The notes: generated by a model from the sequence alone, not told the origin. A stretch of 64,000 bases of DNA from Apostichopus japonicus (GCF_037975245.1 NC_092576.1:12205111-12269110); one strand, 5' to 3'. Shown: positions 47,843 through 59,554, numbered from the stretch's first letter. Numbers and translations are program-made.

Positions 47843-48747
47843 AATGAAAAGCTCAATTTATCCGAATCAGAAGATTTGAAGTCTTCTTAAAGTAAATTTA
47901 ATGTTGAATCGTTTTGATGCTCAGAGAGTTGTGCTTAAGAGTTGTGTATTTTAGAGTTGTGCTTAACTTCATAATGACTAACTTCATTAACAGTTGTTGT
48001 TGTTGTTTTTCGAGCATGTAGTGATCACAACATTGCCATCAATTTATTGGAGATTTTAAGTCTTATCTCCTTAGTCTTCCTTTCGCATAACGTTCGGCTT
48101 CACCAGGAACTTTATATGGTGGGGTGTGGTATTGAAAATAAAATGGAATGGCCCATCTTAAGCCGAAATTATCATGCTTCATCTCAAAAAATCGGAAACT
48201 TTTTATCGTGAAAATTCTGGTGTGATAATGAGGAACTTTTTGAGATAAGAAGTCAACAAGTTTGAGACGAGAAAGTTAAATGTAGCGTCAAGATTCCAGT
48301 TAAATAAAGAATAAAAACTGAAAAAATAACTTTATTTATGTACAAAATGTCGATTTAGTGGAGAATTGAAAATTAATATTTCAACATATTTTAAGCAGGC
48401 AATATTGACAACGTTTACATTAAAGCAAATAATTCTCCAAACTATGTAAATGATTACGTAGTATATGTAATTGCCTTAATATATATACATACTTATTACC
48501 TATACTATAATGGTACAGTCCATGTGATATGTAATGAATATTCATACCTATGCACGTGAGTAGTCTCTGCAGGACAGACCAGTATATACGAAACTTGAAC
48601 AAAACCGTTGCTTTCGTCACAAATTTCTTTTCCATAATGAAATGAGTTCAGCTGAATTATCCAGCATTGTCATGGACTGCATCTTAATTTACTTCTTCAT
48701 ATCCCAGTAGCGACTAAATAATGTCTTCTGATCTGGTTGTATTACAG

Positions 48748-50426
48748 GATTAGTTTCATTGTCGACACTTTGGTACTTAACTACTGAAGATGAAAGAGAG
48801 CGCATTGTTAATGGTACGTAATATCTGTTTTTATGTTGAAAAGGATCACATTTGAATTTATCAATTTCAATGACTTCGATGCGGCTGCTATTCTACCTCG
48901 GTTGAGATCTGGGGCAAGATTTTCTAAACTTTTGTATCGTCAAATAAACGTATTGAAATAGCTTCTCTCAAAATATTGAAATGGGGGTAATCCACTAACA
49001 GTGTGGAATATTTTCTTCTTCTTTTCCATACAAGTATCACATTGTGTGTCACAGGATTACTATACTGCTATTACTATATCTACTGTGAGAGTTTTGCTTG
49101 TTTCGGTGTAAAGTACCACTTCCCAGGATCGCCACAGGAGTCGACTGGAACTCTGTACACTCTACGGCGATGGGAGCGACTGGGGCCCTGCTTGGAAGAG
49201 AAATGTGTGGATGTAACCGATGCTACAACGTGCACGTGACGTTTAACGCCAGTGGATACTTAACATCTGAAATCAAATGTCTTCATCACACACGATACAA
49301 AGAAGGATTAAATGCCACTGACTATGCATCGTACTTCGATCTAAAGCTAAGAGGAAGTGATATTATTTTAGCAACAATCGTTTCGGACACTGACAGAAAT
49401 CTCGATATCTTGGAAACCCTACATGTGGAAAGTGAGGGTACGTATAACATATCGTTAACACTAATCTACGATAGGATGTCTTCAGCGTATGGTCTGGATG
49501 TTATACAAGAGCCCGAACTAAACTGTCCATTGTGCTTTCCTAACAAGACATGTCATATAGCATTACCTGTAAGTCACATTATGATACCAAATGAAAACAA
49601 ACTGACGAGAAGATTCCAGTGGACACCAGTTCCGCGAAATAGCATTGATCTTTATCCAAATGTTTCTCTGGTTACAACCGAAGAGAACAAGACCTACGTT
49701 TTTACTTACGGTGACAACAAATGGACGGAGAGATACTTCTTATGTAAAGAATGCAATATCTCGAGAGCTCTGGAAAGTTGTTTCAAAAATAACAAAGTTG
49801 TTTTCATTGGAGATTCTCATTTGAGGCAAGCTGCTGCCGTACTCGAACCACACTTTGGTGATAATGGGTGGGGGCTTATATCGGACGGAAGAGGAGTGTA
49901 TTACAACGAAGCAGCCAATATCAATAGAACGGATTACGTTCAAAGGAAAATAGGACCTCACTTCGTTCCTGGTTTTATGTTGAATGGTCTAGAGAGTGGA
50001 CGCTACGACACGATTCAAGAGAGAGACAGATACGATACGTGGGTTATCAATACCGGACATTGGGATTTAAGAGATGTATCGCTATTGGAATACATTAAAA
50101 ACATTGAATTACTGTTTCCAAAGTTTGATCGATTTCGAAAAAAGTTTGACTTAAAATTACTTTGGAATGGAACCCCTCCATATTCGTATAATTATCTTCT
50201 ATGGGGGGATCTTGAACAAAGGACTAATATCAAAATTGGTCTTGCGGACCAAATGATACAAAAACTATGTGCAAAGTACAACATTACGTTTGTGCCTTAC
50301 TTTGATCTTGCCTATCCATTTTATACGTTATCGTGTGACACGCATCACTATCTTTGCCAATCAACGCAGTCTTATCCAATAGGGGGCGCTCAACTTAATA
50401 TTTTACTACAAGCAATCTGCGGATAA
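48748..50426 (+). CDS. PC-esterase (GDSH/NXPE-like) type II membrane protein, two exons seen, 5' end missing
   Basis: Exon 48748-48813 (LVSLSTLWYLTTEDERERIVN) looks like the end of a membrane anchor. Exon 49138-50426 follows through acceptor CGCCACAG|GAG; phase 1 matches. The alternative upstream acceptor at 49054 would hit a stop at 49086. The large exon encodes about 428 residues: a beta-rich N-terminal region (NVHVTFNASGY ... GTYNISLTLIYDRM), cysteine pairs (CPLCFPNKTC, LCKEC), then VVFIGDSHLRQ (49800-49830; nucleophile Ser in GDSH), NTGHWDLRD, and near the end CDTHHYL supplying the Asp/His pair. These are PC-esterase (SGNH fold) landmarks shared with NXPE and glycan O-acetyltransferase-like proteins. 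Several N-glycosylation sites suggest a lumenal or extracellular domain. First exon(s) not found; a similar anchor exon is at 62383. Confidence 0.75.
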
Positions 50427-51600
50427 CCACAACATTTGCACTGAGCTCAACTAACTAAAGGATATTACAAACGTCCCGCATAGCTTTTGTCATTATCAAT
50501 ACAACTTATTACATTATTATTCCATTTTGCACCCAAGTCTAGTGTATTTATTGTTCGTTTGATTCTGCTGCTATCGTTGTTGTTATTTTGTTAAAGTGAA
50601 ATGGATCATTGGATCAAGTTTTCAATCTGTCAAAATGTAAAATACTATACTATAGATTTTATAATTTTAGAGTTCAGCGCATGAACAGGCATTCTTTTAA
50701 CGCCAATTTGTTCTATTTTAAAAAACAAATAATTTAGATAATTTGAATGTATACATTTGTACATTCCTCCGTGCGCCGCTTAGATGAGTTTGTACATCTA
50801 TAACAATCGTTCGATATGTATTTTGCACCAATCATACTCTGAAACGAATAATGTGTACACGTCTGAAATTAACCCACGGCAAAATGGTTTTTTCCAACAC
50901 TTAATACAACTAAAAGAAAATTAAGACAGTACCGCATAATAATTGAATTTTCCTTTTTTTTCTCGTTTTGTCTCCTCCTCAGCCTCTTATAGAGAGGACC
51001 TAACCTTGGGAAATATATACATGTATATTATATATGTTATATATATATATATATACATGCTATATAAATATACTATGTAACTATAATAAAAAGTGAAAGA
51101 TTCACATAGGTAGTGTTAGAAGAAGATGATGCTAAGTTAACGTGTCAGTGTATACGTTGAGTTGCAAAATCTGTTTTTGTGTAAGTATGACTATAAACAG
51201 AAGGTTTCTTTGTCTCTCCTTTTATTGTCTTTTCTTTTGTTATTTTACATAGTAAAAATCATCTGAGTTCATTCATGTTACGTTATCCAGTTCAAAAATT
51301 GAAATGTGTGTCAAATACCTTTCTTTATCGGCCCACCTGATTTTTGAAACAAGTGGTACTTCATGCAAAAACACAATAGAGAAAAGGGGTAAAATGTTAT
51401 TTATCAAATCCGATCGGGTAAACTAACTTTCAATCTATATTTGACTCTATGTAATCTTTCTCAATCTCTAGGAGCATCTTTTTTATTTGGGTTCATTGGA
51501 AATTAAATACGATGTGACATCATTTTTAAAAATTTACGCTTTTAATATATCCTTGCACTTAACTGTTTACTTTCCCAGATCCAAGCACTCCACCATGTAA
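50427..51600. other. AT-rich region downstream of the PC-esterase gene
   Basis: Non-coding, with a short (TA)n stretch at about 51015-51070. No recognised element. Confidence 0.4.
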
Positions 51601-51675
51601 TTTTTCTGAAGAAGAATATTTACAGGAGCAGCATTGTTAATGAAATGATGTAAACGACAAAGGCAAATGATTATA

Positions 51676-51790
51676 AATATATATATATATATATATAATA
51701 TATAAACAATATATATAGATAAATATATATGTATATATAAATATATATATATATATAAATATATATATATGTTTATGTAATATATGTATA
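51676..51790. repeat. (TA)n-rich microsatellite
   Basis: ta repeats with aaa, g and ttt interruptions, adjoining the tRNA-related repeat on its right. Confidence 0.9.
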
Positions 51791-51796
51791 TTTAAT

Positions 51797-52115
51797 TGAT
51801 ATCGTAATGAATTGGAAAATCCAGAACAGTGAAAAACTTCCAGCATCCACCGGGATTCGAACCAAGGCTCCCCGCTAACTTGGACGCTGATTGTATGTCC
51901 AGAGGTTCGAAACCGGTAAGGAAGGTCGTAATTTCACTGTAGGCGTTTGTCACCTGTATCGAAGAATACTAGTTGTGTTTTGGTGACATATTTGCCTTAC
52001 TCTAGAGATCAAACATGATTCTAACCAGCTCGAAGTCATTCGTGATTCCTAAAGCCGGATCTCGAAAGAGATATTTGAACAGACTTTTGTTAATGACATG
52101 GAGGTGAAAGGCAAA
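51797..52115 (-). mobile_element. tRNA-related SINE-like repeat, copy 2 (anticodon half deleted)
   Basis: Same family and sense as 45545-45870: shares aacagtgaaaaactt, tccagaggttcgaaaccggt, aaggtcgtaatt and tagagatcaaa. About 27 bp covering the A box and anticodon arm are missing (ggctccccgctaacttggacg). So it cannot fold into the tRNA-like structure of copy 1. Confidence 0.75.
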
Positions 52116-52180
<65 letters not shown>

Positions 52181-52209
52181 ATACTAGTTGAGACTAGTGG
52201 AACACTAGT

Positions 52210-52255
52210 AGTTGTAACTCGGAGTTTCACGCGTTATAGCGATCGTCAGACAACT
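52210..52255 (-). ncRNA. hammerhead-ribozyme-like motif, inverted partner
   Basis: The reverse complement of the plus-strand copy with the same core, stems I-III and cleavage site, so both strands of this palindrome can encode the motif. Confidence 0.65.
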
Positions 52256-52277
52256 CTTGTTGTCTGACGATCTCTTG

Positions 52278-52323
52278 AGTTGTCTGACGATCGCTATAAC
52301 GCGTGAAACTCCGAGTTACAACT
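52278..52323 (+). ncRNA. hammerhead-ribozyme-like motif
   Basis: Stem I AGUUGU (52278-52283) pairs with ACAACU (52318-52323). Core CUGACGA at 52284-52290. Stem II CGC/GCG closed by a UAUAAC loop, bordered by U.U instead of the usual G-C. GAAA at 52305-52308. Stem III ACU/AGU with loop CCG, and GUU cleavage site ending 52317. All core positions are present. Confidence 0.65.
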
Positions 52324-52446
52324 ACTAGTGTTCCACTAGTCTCAACTAGTATCAACATATATTCCGCTCTGTCCACTGGACATAGAGCACTCTGCGCCAA
52401 GATAGACGCCAACCAACCAACCAACCAACCAACCAACCAACCAACC

Positions 52447-52510
<64 letters not shown>

Positions 52511-53005
52511 AAATCCCATGGCTATACCATTGTTGACTTCTTAAGTTTATCCAATTTCTAAATTTGATTCGGCAAATAACAAATTTTACTAAAAAAATGA
52601 ATTATCCATTTGTAAAGAAATTCATAGGCTTTTGAAGACAAATTTTGAACAATAAATTTACGTACTGTGTTAATAGTACGGTGTGAGAACAGAGCACACA
52701 GGGTTATCATCTAGGAGTATAGTGACTTTCTCTACAATATATCAAGTTTATATTTTTAGTTGGACTATCCCTTCAACAATTTAGCGGACGGAGCTCAGGG
52801 ATAAACTGTTCAATTTGGGTAAAGAAACATTCACAACAGTACCGTTACCTTGGTTACAAGTGTTTGGGAATGGGGCATATTGCAAACGTACCTAAATGAC
52901 CGAACTGGTCGCTTGCTAAACTAACCCCATATTCGAACTCTAGAACTCGAACCACCCCCCTCCCACCCCAGATGGAAAAGTCTGGTTACGCCACTGGTTC
53001 GCGTA

Positions 53006-54219
53006 AAAGCAGGGACATAGCTAAAGCCTGATGGTTGGGGGGGGGGGGGGGATAGTGGCTGAAATACCAACTGGATGGGTTTTGTTGCCAGAAAATTCCG
53101 ACTGCTGCTTTGTACCCCCTCCCCGCGCTACTTGTCAACGATACGGTTAGTGTCAGTCAGACACCCCATCTTTCGGGGCTGCACTTTTGTTCCGAACCTC
53201 CGATACATTTGTACCAATGGCCCTCACTTAACAAACTTATTAATCACTCTGGTTAAGCAAGTAAGCAACCTAAAAAAGCTATGTTATTGTAACAAAGGGG
53301 AATATACTTTTTTTTCCAAAATATTATATTCGACGACATAGTGAATTACCAAAAAATACAGTGCTTTGTCCTAGCGCGCTTAATATTATTTTCATTTTAT
53401 TGGGGGAGGGGGGGGGGCGGGTATTATTTATCACTCACATGAAAACATGTTCAATTGTTCACTTCATTCCAACTGAGCATTTGGAATGAAGTGAACAATT
53501 AAACATTATGCAGAGAAATGTTGAGTTGACGAGATACGATAAGTTGTCAATTAAACATTTTGCAGAAATTTTTCAATTGCTCAGATGGAATGAAGTGAAC
53601 AATTGAATATTTTGCAGCAAAATGTCCAATTTACGAGATATGATAAGTTGTCAACTAAACATTTTGCAGAAAATTGTCCAATTGAGGAGATATGATAAAG
53701 TTGTCAATTAAACATTTTGCAGAAAATTGTTCAATTGCTCAGTTAGAGCAACTTAGCAATCCAACATTTTTCTGATAAGATTTTATCTTGTTATCTAAAC
53801 AATTCACTGAAAAATGTCAACTTATGGGGCAAAGGTTTTCTTATGTTGATGGCACCTTAAGCCTCCGTAGATTAGCATTGAGCGTTTGTATACCATAGCG
53901 ACAATGTATATCCTGAACTTTTACATGAAGCTAGCAAACGGGGGGTCAACACATCCAATAGCAAAATTTGCACATAAATAAACCGAATTGAAGGTGGCGA
54001 ACGTTGTACAGTAGTTCTATTAGGCATTTTTTAGAGTATTCAAAAACATACGAAGTTTTGTATAGTGGAGTATAAGGATCGCATTATAGGCCTAGGTAAA
54101 TTAGAGTGGGACAGTCGGAAATTCCGACTGTCGCACTCAAATTTTTAAACTATCGTCAGTTTTACCAAGTTTGGGTTGAGACACCCCCCACACCCCCCAC
54201 CTCTTTAGCGACGTCCCTA
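53006..54219. mobile_element. non-autonomous element with AGGGACRTMGCTAAAG inverted ends
   Basis: Bounded by cgta at 53002-53005 and 54220-54223; arm A shows the uninterrupted site (cttgtacgcgaacc). The ends agggacatagctaaag and ctttagcgacgtccct are inverted. Contains a G-tract (about 53037-53052), a second G-tract near 53410 and a minisatellite. No transposase. Confidence 0.75.
53430..53790. repeat. minisatellite, units about 60-90 bp
   Basis: Repeats of gttgtcaattaaacattttg followed by cagaaaattg and cgagatatgataa, with an internal inverted pair ttcacttcattcc/ggaatgaagtgaa near 53459-53492. Confidence 0.8.
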
Positions 54220-54609
54220 CGTACAAGTAGAATTCCTTTTGGTTTTGGTATGAGTACGAACGAGTAAAAACTTTAAGGATGAGAACTTATTTTGCACTAT
54301 TTTGTTCCTATTTTGCACTAGTTCTTAGAGTACAGGTACGAGTGCAAATCCAAGCAGTAAAAATACGCAGTCGCTAGGAGTCTTCTATCTCTTTAAGAAT
54401 GAATATTCATCACATTTATTATTCAAATGAAGAAGTTATTAATTTTCTTCAATGACCGTTAATTTAATTGAAATTTATACATGTTATTCAGGATGATTCG
54501 TTCAATTTCATTTAAATGTCAATGATTAATATCCTCTGTTAATTGATAAATAATTAATTCTATGAATCAAGCAGACCTTAGAATTAAGGAAAAAGAAGAA
54601 AACAATCCA

Positions 54610-54675
54610 ATGTCGGTCTGTCGGTCTGTCGGTCTGTCGGTCTGCCGGTCTGTCGGTCTGCCGGTCTGTCGGTTT
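54610..54675. repeat. (tgtcggtc)n repeat
   Basis: About eight copies of gtcggtct, some with c for t. The inverted short version (gacagaccgacagacc) is at the matching place in arm A (about 43984). Confidence 0.85.
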
Positions 54676-55744
54676 TGCTTAAAGGTATGTTAGAATACGG
54701 TAACCTCGCTTGTCCACTTATTTCGCGTATTGTGTTATACGTATGTAGCTGAACTAATAGACACTTTGGTTGCAGTGTTCGTTAGTCAAATTGTAACCAC
54801 TTTTTTTAATCGAACTTTTAGTTTACAAAAGCCTTAACGAAAACGACCAGCAATTCGCGCAGTGAAACAGGGTAACATCAAGTTTGCCTTTTGTGCTATT
54901 ATTTTACCCATTTTGCGGAATTCCACCGTAAACTTCAACGCGGCATGTGAAAAGTGAGGGAAATCTTTTCCTGGCTTCGTGCAGTCTGTCTCTTTACAAG
55001 CATAATTCTCTCTATATACGGCAGAGTTTGGTCAAACCATCGATTAAATCACATTACAAAAGGACAGAAATTAACAACTGAGCCAAATTGGCGGGATCGT
55101 TATAACACTGCTATATCCTTTAAAACATTAATGTCCTTACTATCGCGAAAAGTTTACCGTGTACCATCAAAATATTCCGTTGGCAGAAAATGTAAGTCTC
55201 ACCTTGCAGCAGAAAAATATTTACAAACATTAGTTAAAACCCCCGTTTCGGTATCTTGTCCCTAACTGGATGTATTGGTTGATAAAATATAACCTGTTTT
55301 GACTGGCTAAACCTTTTTCTTACTCCATGAAGTGTGGCCAGAGCTAGTCGTCTATGATGTATGTAATCTGTGCAGCTGTTCTTTAGAAGTCTTTTCATAG
55401 GCTAAGTAAACTAAAGGACTGGTGAACGAGGGCTATCATACATAGTTATGCATATTATTATACCCACAGCTCTCACAAATAGTATTTCTAAAGTAAAACT
55501 ATGTATGTTCTAAGCAGTCTAGTATTATCATTTTTTTCAATCTCATTTATTCGTTCTTTCATTTACTTTGTGAACAAAAATTGAACACAGAAATGTAAGT
55601 ACACAATTTTACATCATCTTAATAATAATCAACTGTGAGTGAACATAATGTAAACAAATCTGACGTACCCTCACGCAAAATTGGAAAAAAAAATTATAAT
55701 TTTCAATCATTTCAAATTTGTAATGTTTTTTTTTCTTCTTGCTG

Positions 55745-55945
55745 ACACTTCAACCTCAAATACAAACCTCTATTCAATATAAAATCATATGTGGACCTCA
55801 TACATTGTGGACCTCATACACTTCAACCTCAAATACAAACCTCTATTCAATATAAAATCATATGTGGACCTCATACATTGTGGACCTCATACATTTCAAC
55901 CTCAAATACAAACCTCTATTCAATATAAAATCATAAAGGGCTTCC
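55745..55945. repeat. three tandem ~70 bp units
   Basis: ttcaacctcaaatacaaacc occurs at about 55750, 55818 and 55888, each followed by tctattcaatataaaatcat. The open frame through it is incidental. Confidence 0.85.
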
Positions 55946-56676
55946 AGCTCTGCTCTAAAACTACACATAGTATTGTGGACTTACAAAATAAAGTTACTAG
56001 TAAAAAAAAAACAACAATTTTTTCAAGAATTTTACTCTCATCATTTTTCTAGCCTGTAACTTGGAATAATGAATAGAAACCGATCTAACATTTAATTTAC
56101 AGATCTCCCAGAGTACGCGATATGATTTGAAGCTGTATTTGAAGTTAAAGTATCACGTATTGTTGATCAAATGACAATACTTATCATCACTCAATAAAGA
56201 AGTATTAAGTTTCCAAATACATGGGCCCCTATGATGTCCCAAAGATACATTTAGAGTTCAATACTATGCATGATCAGAGCCAGAAATCGGAGAAATTATA
56301 GCATCGGAAATACAATTTTTAAAAGTTCAAAAGAAATCAAGTCTACAATGAATGGCCTCATCAATATTAGAATGCTAGGTATATAGCGATTTATTTTAGG
56401 GTTACGATCATGCCAAATATCTACTAGATCATGATCTTGAGCGCATCTAATTAACCTCCAAGCGGGCATTAAAGTAAGCACGAGATAAACCCCCAGTCTT
56501 GTTAATATCGATATTTCACACAAAATTGAAGTCACCACTCCAAAATGATTAAGTCGTAGCTTTTGTTTTGAAGGTGATCACTTTTATACGAAAAATCACC
56601 GATACAGACAGAGAACACAGTTACTATTGTCAATCTTAAAGTTTTGTACCACAGAAACAACTGGATCGTGCACGCT

Positions 56677-56818
56677 CTAAATCGGTAGCATGTGCTATTT
56701 GGATTACAGTAAGAATTAAGGATATGTGTAATTCCAACAAATCAAGTTGTTGGGATTTTTTGGGATTACACATATCCTCAGTTCGCTGTAATCCTTATGG
56801 CACATGCTACCGATTTAT
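56677..56818. mobile_element. foldback element, ~67 bp arms
   Basis: Arms taaatcggtagcatgtgc... and its inverted copy share ggattacag and ggatatgtgtaat. The loop is only a few bases. No coding capacity. Confidence 0.75.
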
Positions 56819-57067
56819 CAGATTTGTCAGCACGACCCAGTTTTTACTGTTGTACAAAACTTCAAGATTTACAGTAGTTACTGTAATCTCTGTGTGAATC
56901 GGCTGGAAAAATAAATAGGCTAGCACGATCCAAATTAGACCATATACATTGATGAGGCAGACAAGCAACGCCTCAATATCATTATTGTTGAGCTCAATAA
57001 AATGTTGATGATAAAAAGTGTGGGTTAAATAAAATAGCAACGCCTCTACTCTTATTTGTACCATGGT

Positions 57068-57437
57068 TAAAGGGAGTGAAGACTCGCGCAAAAAGAAACG
57101 TCCGATGCCGGTAATCTGACCTAGTTTCGAATGAGGTGTAACCGTAGTGTTAGACACCACCATCGATCCCAGAAAATACACACACACAGCTTGCTACCGT
57201 CGGTAATTAGACACTAGTGTACAGTAAATACATGCAGCTACGGTCAATACCCACAACACAGTGTACACATCAGCGATGGACATCTCAGGTCTAGATAAAA
57301 TATAACAAGGTATCACGTTTCTTTACTGTCTGCATTTTGTAGCGACAAGAAAAAAACTTCACTTGCAAGCAACGGAAAGTTAACTTTTTAGTCAGAGGGC
57401 GGCACGTGGTTTGGGGCGAGTCTTCAATGCCTTTCAA
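57068..57437. mobile_element. TTAA-flanked MITE, copy 3
   Basis: Left end TTAA then agggagtgaagactcgc; right end gcgagtcttcaatgccttt with the flank degraded to TCAA. Same orientation as copy 1; body shares ttagacaccaccatcgatcc, acactagtgtaca and acaaggtatcacgtttc with both others. Confidence 0.85.
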
Positions 57438-57889
57438 CCAAATTTTACCGCCTCAATCTTTACTCCAAAAACTAAAATCATTTGAGGTTGAATGGGTTTC
57501 CTGCAAAAACATAAAATCATATTTAGCCTATGTCTGTGAAAAAATAAAACAAGTTTCCTATGCTTTACTTTTATCCCTTATCCCTCTAGTGTTGAAAGTA
57601 CAAACTTTTAATTGACTCATTTAAGGTAGTTTTATAGATTTGAAGAGAAAAAAAAACCGCTCACCAAAATAGCAATTAAAGACGTTGATGTAAAAAAGTA
57701 CAAATTGAGATGCATTGAGAATAAAAACAAAAAAAAGTCCAGACAACCGAGGCCCTAAAAACGGAAAAGGTTAGCCTCCACAAAGATCTAACAATGGTAT
57801 AAATTCCTTCATGTTCAAGAGAGGGTTTTCTGCTGGAACTCATGCGAGGTTTCCGGCTAGAATATTTCCATTTACGACCTGAAAATCGT

Positions 57890-58640
57890 AGCTTGGTTCA
57901 CGGCTGCCCAATATAGCTCTGCCACCTATCTACTCCATGCTCTCTTTTCATCAAAATCAGTTTTTTGAAAGATCATCAACAATATGGTAGCTCTCATTGG
58001 TTAACTTACTTCTTTGGTGCTTCTCGGCCTTTTGGCTAAGATCATGTGTAGTATATGTTCCCTTTCGAGGGGAATGGTGATGCACACCCGACGATGATCA
58101 CACAGTCACAGTCCCGATGCAAGAGGACTGGCGTTGAGAGCGGATCAGTCGTTCGGTAGTTTGGTTTTCGTACCCAGATTCTTTCCTAGACGATTTTTTT
58201 CTCAAAAAGGACTTCTTTGGTGCTTCAGGGCGGTAAGTTTATCTTGGAAAAAACGTCATTCTAACTAGACTATGACGAGGTCTTTGGTCATTTGGTCTGC
58301 CATCTCTATTGGCCCTCTCAACACTAGGATTATCTATCCCTACCTTCTCAAGCACAGACTTAGCCAATTCTATAGGATTCTCATTATCGGTACTGTGGAA
58401 GCCCACTATTCTCAGATTATCCAGTGTTACGTGAAAGACGCTCTTGGATAATTCAATGAAACGGATTGTTGTTGAATTTTCTTACCGAACTGGCTCCAAA
58501 GACTTAATGCTATTATTCCGGAGTTTGTCTCTTTCTTCCAAACAGTTCAACTGTTGGAAATCATGCTCGGCTCGTTTTATAACTCGTCAAGTCTCTGTAG
58601 AATATCTCGGCCAATCCGTTTTCAAGGAGGATTCCACTAT
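57890..58640 (-). pseudogene. L1-like LINE ORF1 remnant, interrupted
   Basis: Minus-strand coding, in pieces. From about 58490: VTLDNLRIVGFHSTDNENP, then VERANRDGRPNDQRPRHS and FFQDKLTALKHQRS, ending at the insertion border (58211). It resumes below 58023 with KLTNESYHIVDDLSKTDF. RIVG and ERA(H/N)R.G.....RPR are the landmarks of the L1 ORF1 RNA-binding (RRM and C-terminal) region. Several stops and one frame change show decay. The continuity across 58023/58211 proves that the U2-headed element is an insertion. Confidence 0.65.
58018..58210 (+). mobile_element. short retroposed element with U2 snRNA 5' head
   Basis: Positions 58018-58052 match the 5' end of U2 snRNA (GCTTCTCGGCCTTTTGGCTA, then agatca.gtgtagtat). 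The branch-site-pairing GUAGUA is present. After about 58060 the sequence is not U2 and shows no Sm site. It ends in ttttttt ctcaaaaagg. A 16 bp direct repeat, acttctttggtgcttc, flanks it (58008-58023 and 58211-58226). The target is L1-like ORF1 coding sequence. So it is a retroposed U2-derived sequence or U2-headed SINE rather than a functional U2 gene. The last five bases of the duplication (gcttc) also match U2, which suggests microhomology at the 5' junction. Confidence 0.75.
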
Positions 58641-58659
58641 GGACTGTAGTGTATGTAAC

Positions 58660-59554
58660 TGTGAACCTATGTAACTGTGAACGTCGTCACTGGAACCGTC
58701 AATAGAGCTAGGCTGTACAGTTGTATATATGCTGTTGTACGTTGCGACCGCCTATACTCCCTTGAGAAAAAGGAAGAGTGGTTTGATCTTTCGGTCTATT
58801 TTTTAATTCCTTTAGTCCGAGGCGGCATGGTGATAAAAAAGTCCAAACCGTTGATCAGTTCTATATGATTATAAAAATTAAAATATATGGGATCTTATGC
58901 AGTCGCCATTTTTTGAACCAGTCAAGTCCAGGGAGCTTAGTTGACATGTATCGCGGGCTATACGGTTGTTAGATGGGAAATAATATCATTTTTATTTTGT
59001 TTGTTTTTGTTTGTTTGCGAGACATCAATAATATCAAATTGGATGAACATAAACATTTGTGGCGAAAACTGGGTGTGAACAGCTCATTAACTCTCCGTCG
59101 ACTTTTACAGAAGATATAATAAACTGTCCGACGTAAGCTGACTGTGGCAGCGAGGGAATTTTTAATGTTATAGTCAGTTTATAACGAGAATTCCGCGAGT
59201 TATAGAATTTATCACAGTTTGTGGAAAAGGGCCATTTGAAAAAGAAAACATGAAACAAGAAATTAAAGGAAAACAGATTTTTTTAACTGGTGAGTAACTT
59301 TAGGTTTTTAAATTGTAACTGTTCCAAGATAGGCATATATATAGGCATATATAGGACTAAACTGTTCTAAAGAGGCCATGGCGTATGAGGATAAACTCTG
59401 CAAGAGCAGTCTGTTATAAAATTTATATGTTTGGAATTGTTTGCTACCTAGAAAATGAAGAATATCCAACCTCGAGCAATCAAATTGACGTCATATCATT
59501 TAAATATGGTTTAATTAATTGTTATTATATTCCTCTTTTTTTCTAATAAATATG

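Larger units (their letters stand above)
52118..52508. mobile_element. Penelope-type foldback: inverted hammerhead-bearing ends, no ORF
   Basis: (TA)n at 52118-52176 and 52450-52508 enclose a palindrome at 52177-52356 with arms of about 75 nt (gttgatactagttgagacta and its complement). The centre is ctcttgttgtctgacgatct. Hammerhead-like motifs face outward on both strands. A gctct...agagcac hairpin (52366-52390) and an (aacc)n stretch (52409-52449) follow. Same plan as 40969-41340 and 59860-60960. Confidence 0.75.
52509..55409. repeat. long repeat, arm B (inverted relative to arm A)
   Basis: Begins directly after the (TA)n at 52508 and runs to about 55409 (ggctaagt). Matches arm A in reverse. 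Relative to arm A it has an extra ~1.2 kb element (53006-54219) and extra sequence around 54355-54660, and it lacks the RTE insertion. An open frame at 54954-55265 within it has no recognisable features. Confidence 0.85.

Noticed and set aside
49003-49239. Alternative 78-residue frame overlapping the start of the PC-esterase exon
   Set aside because: The phase-matched acceptor at 49137 selects the long frame, which carries the catalytic motifs.
54954-55265. 103-residue plus-strand frame in arm B
   Set aside because: The corresponding region of arm A does not keep the frame, so coding constraint is unlikely.
58018-58210. Functional U2 snRNA gene
   Set aside because: Only the first ~35 bases match; the Sm site and 3' stem-loops are absent and retroposition duplications flank it.
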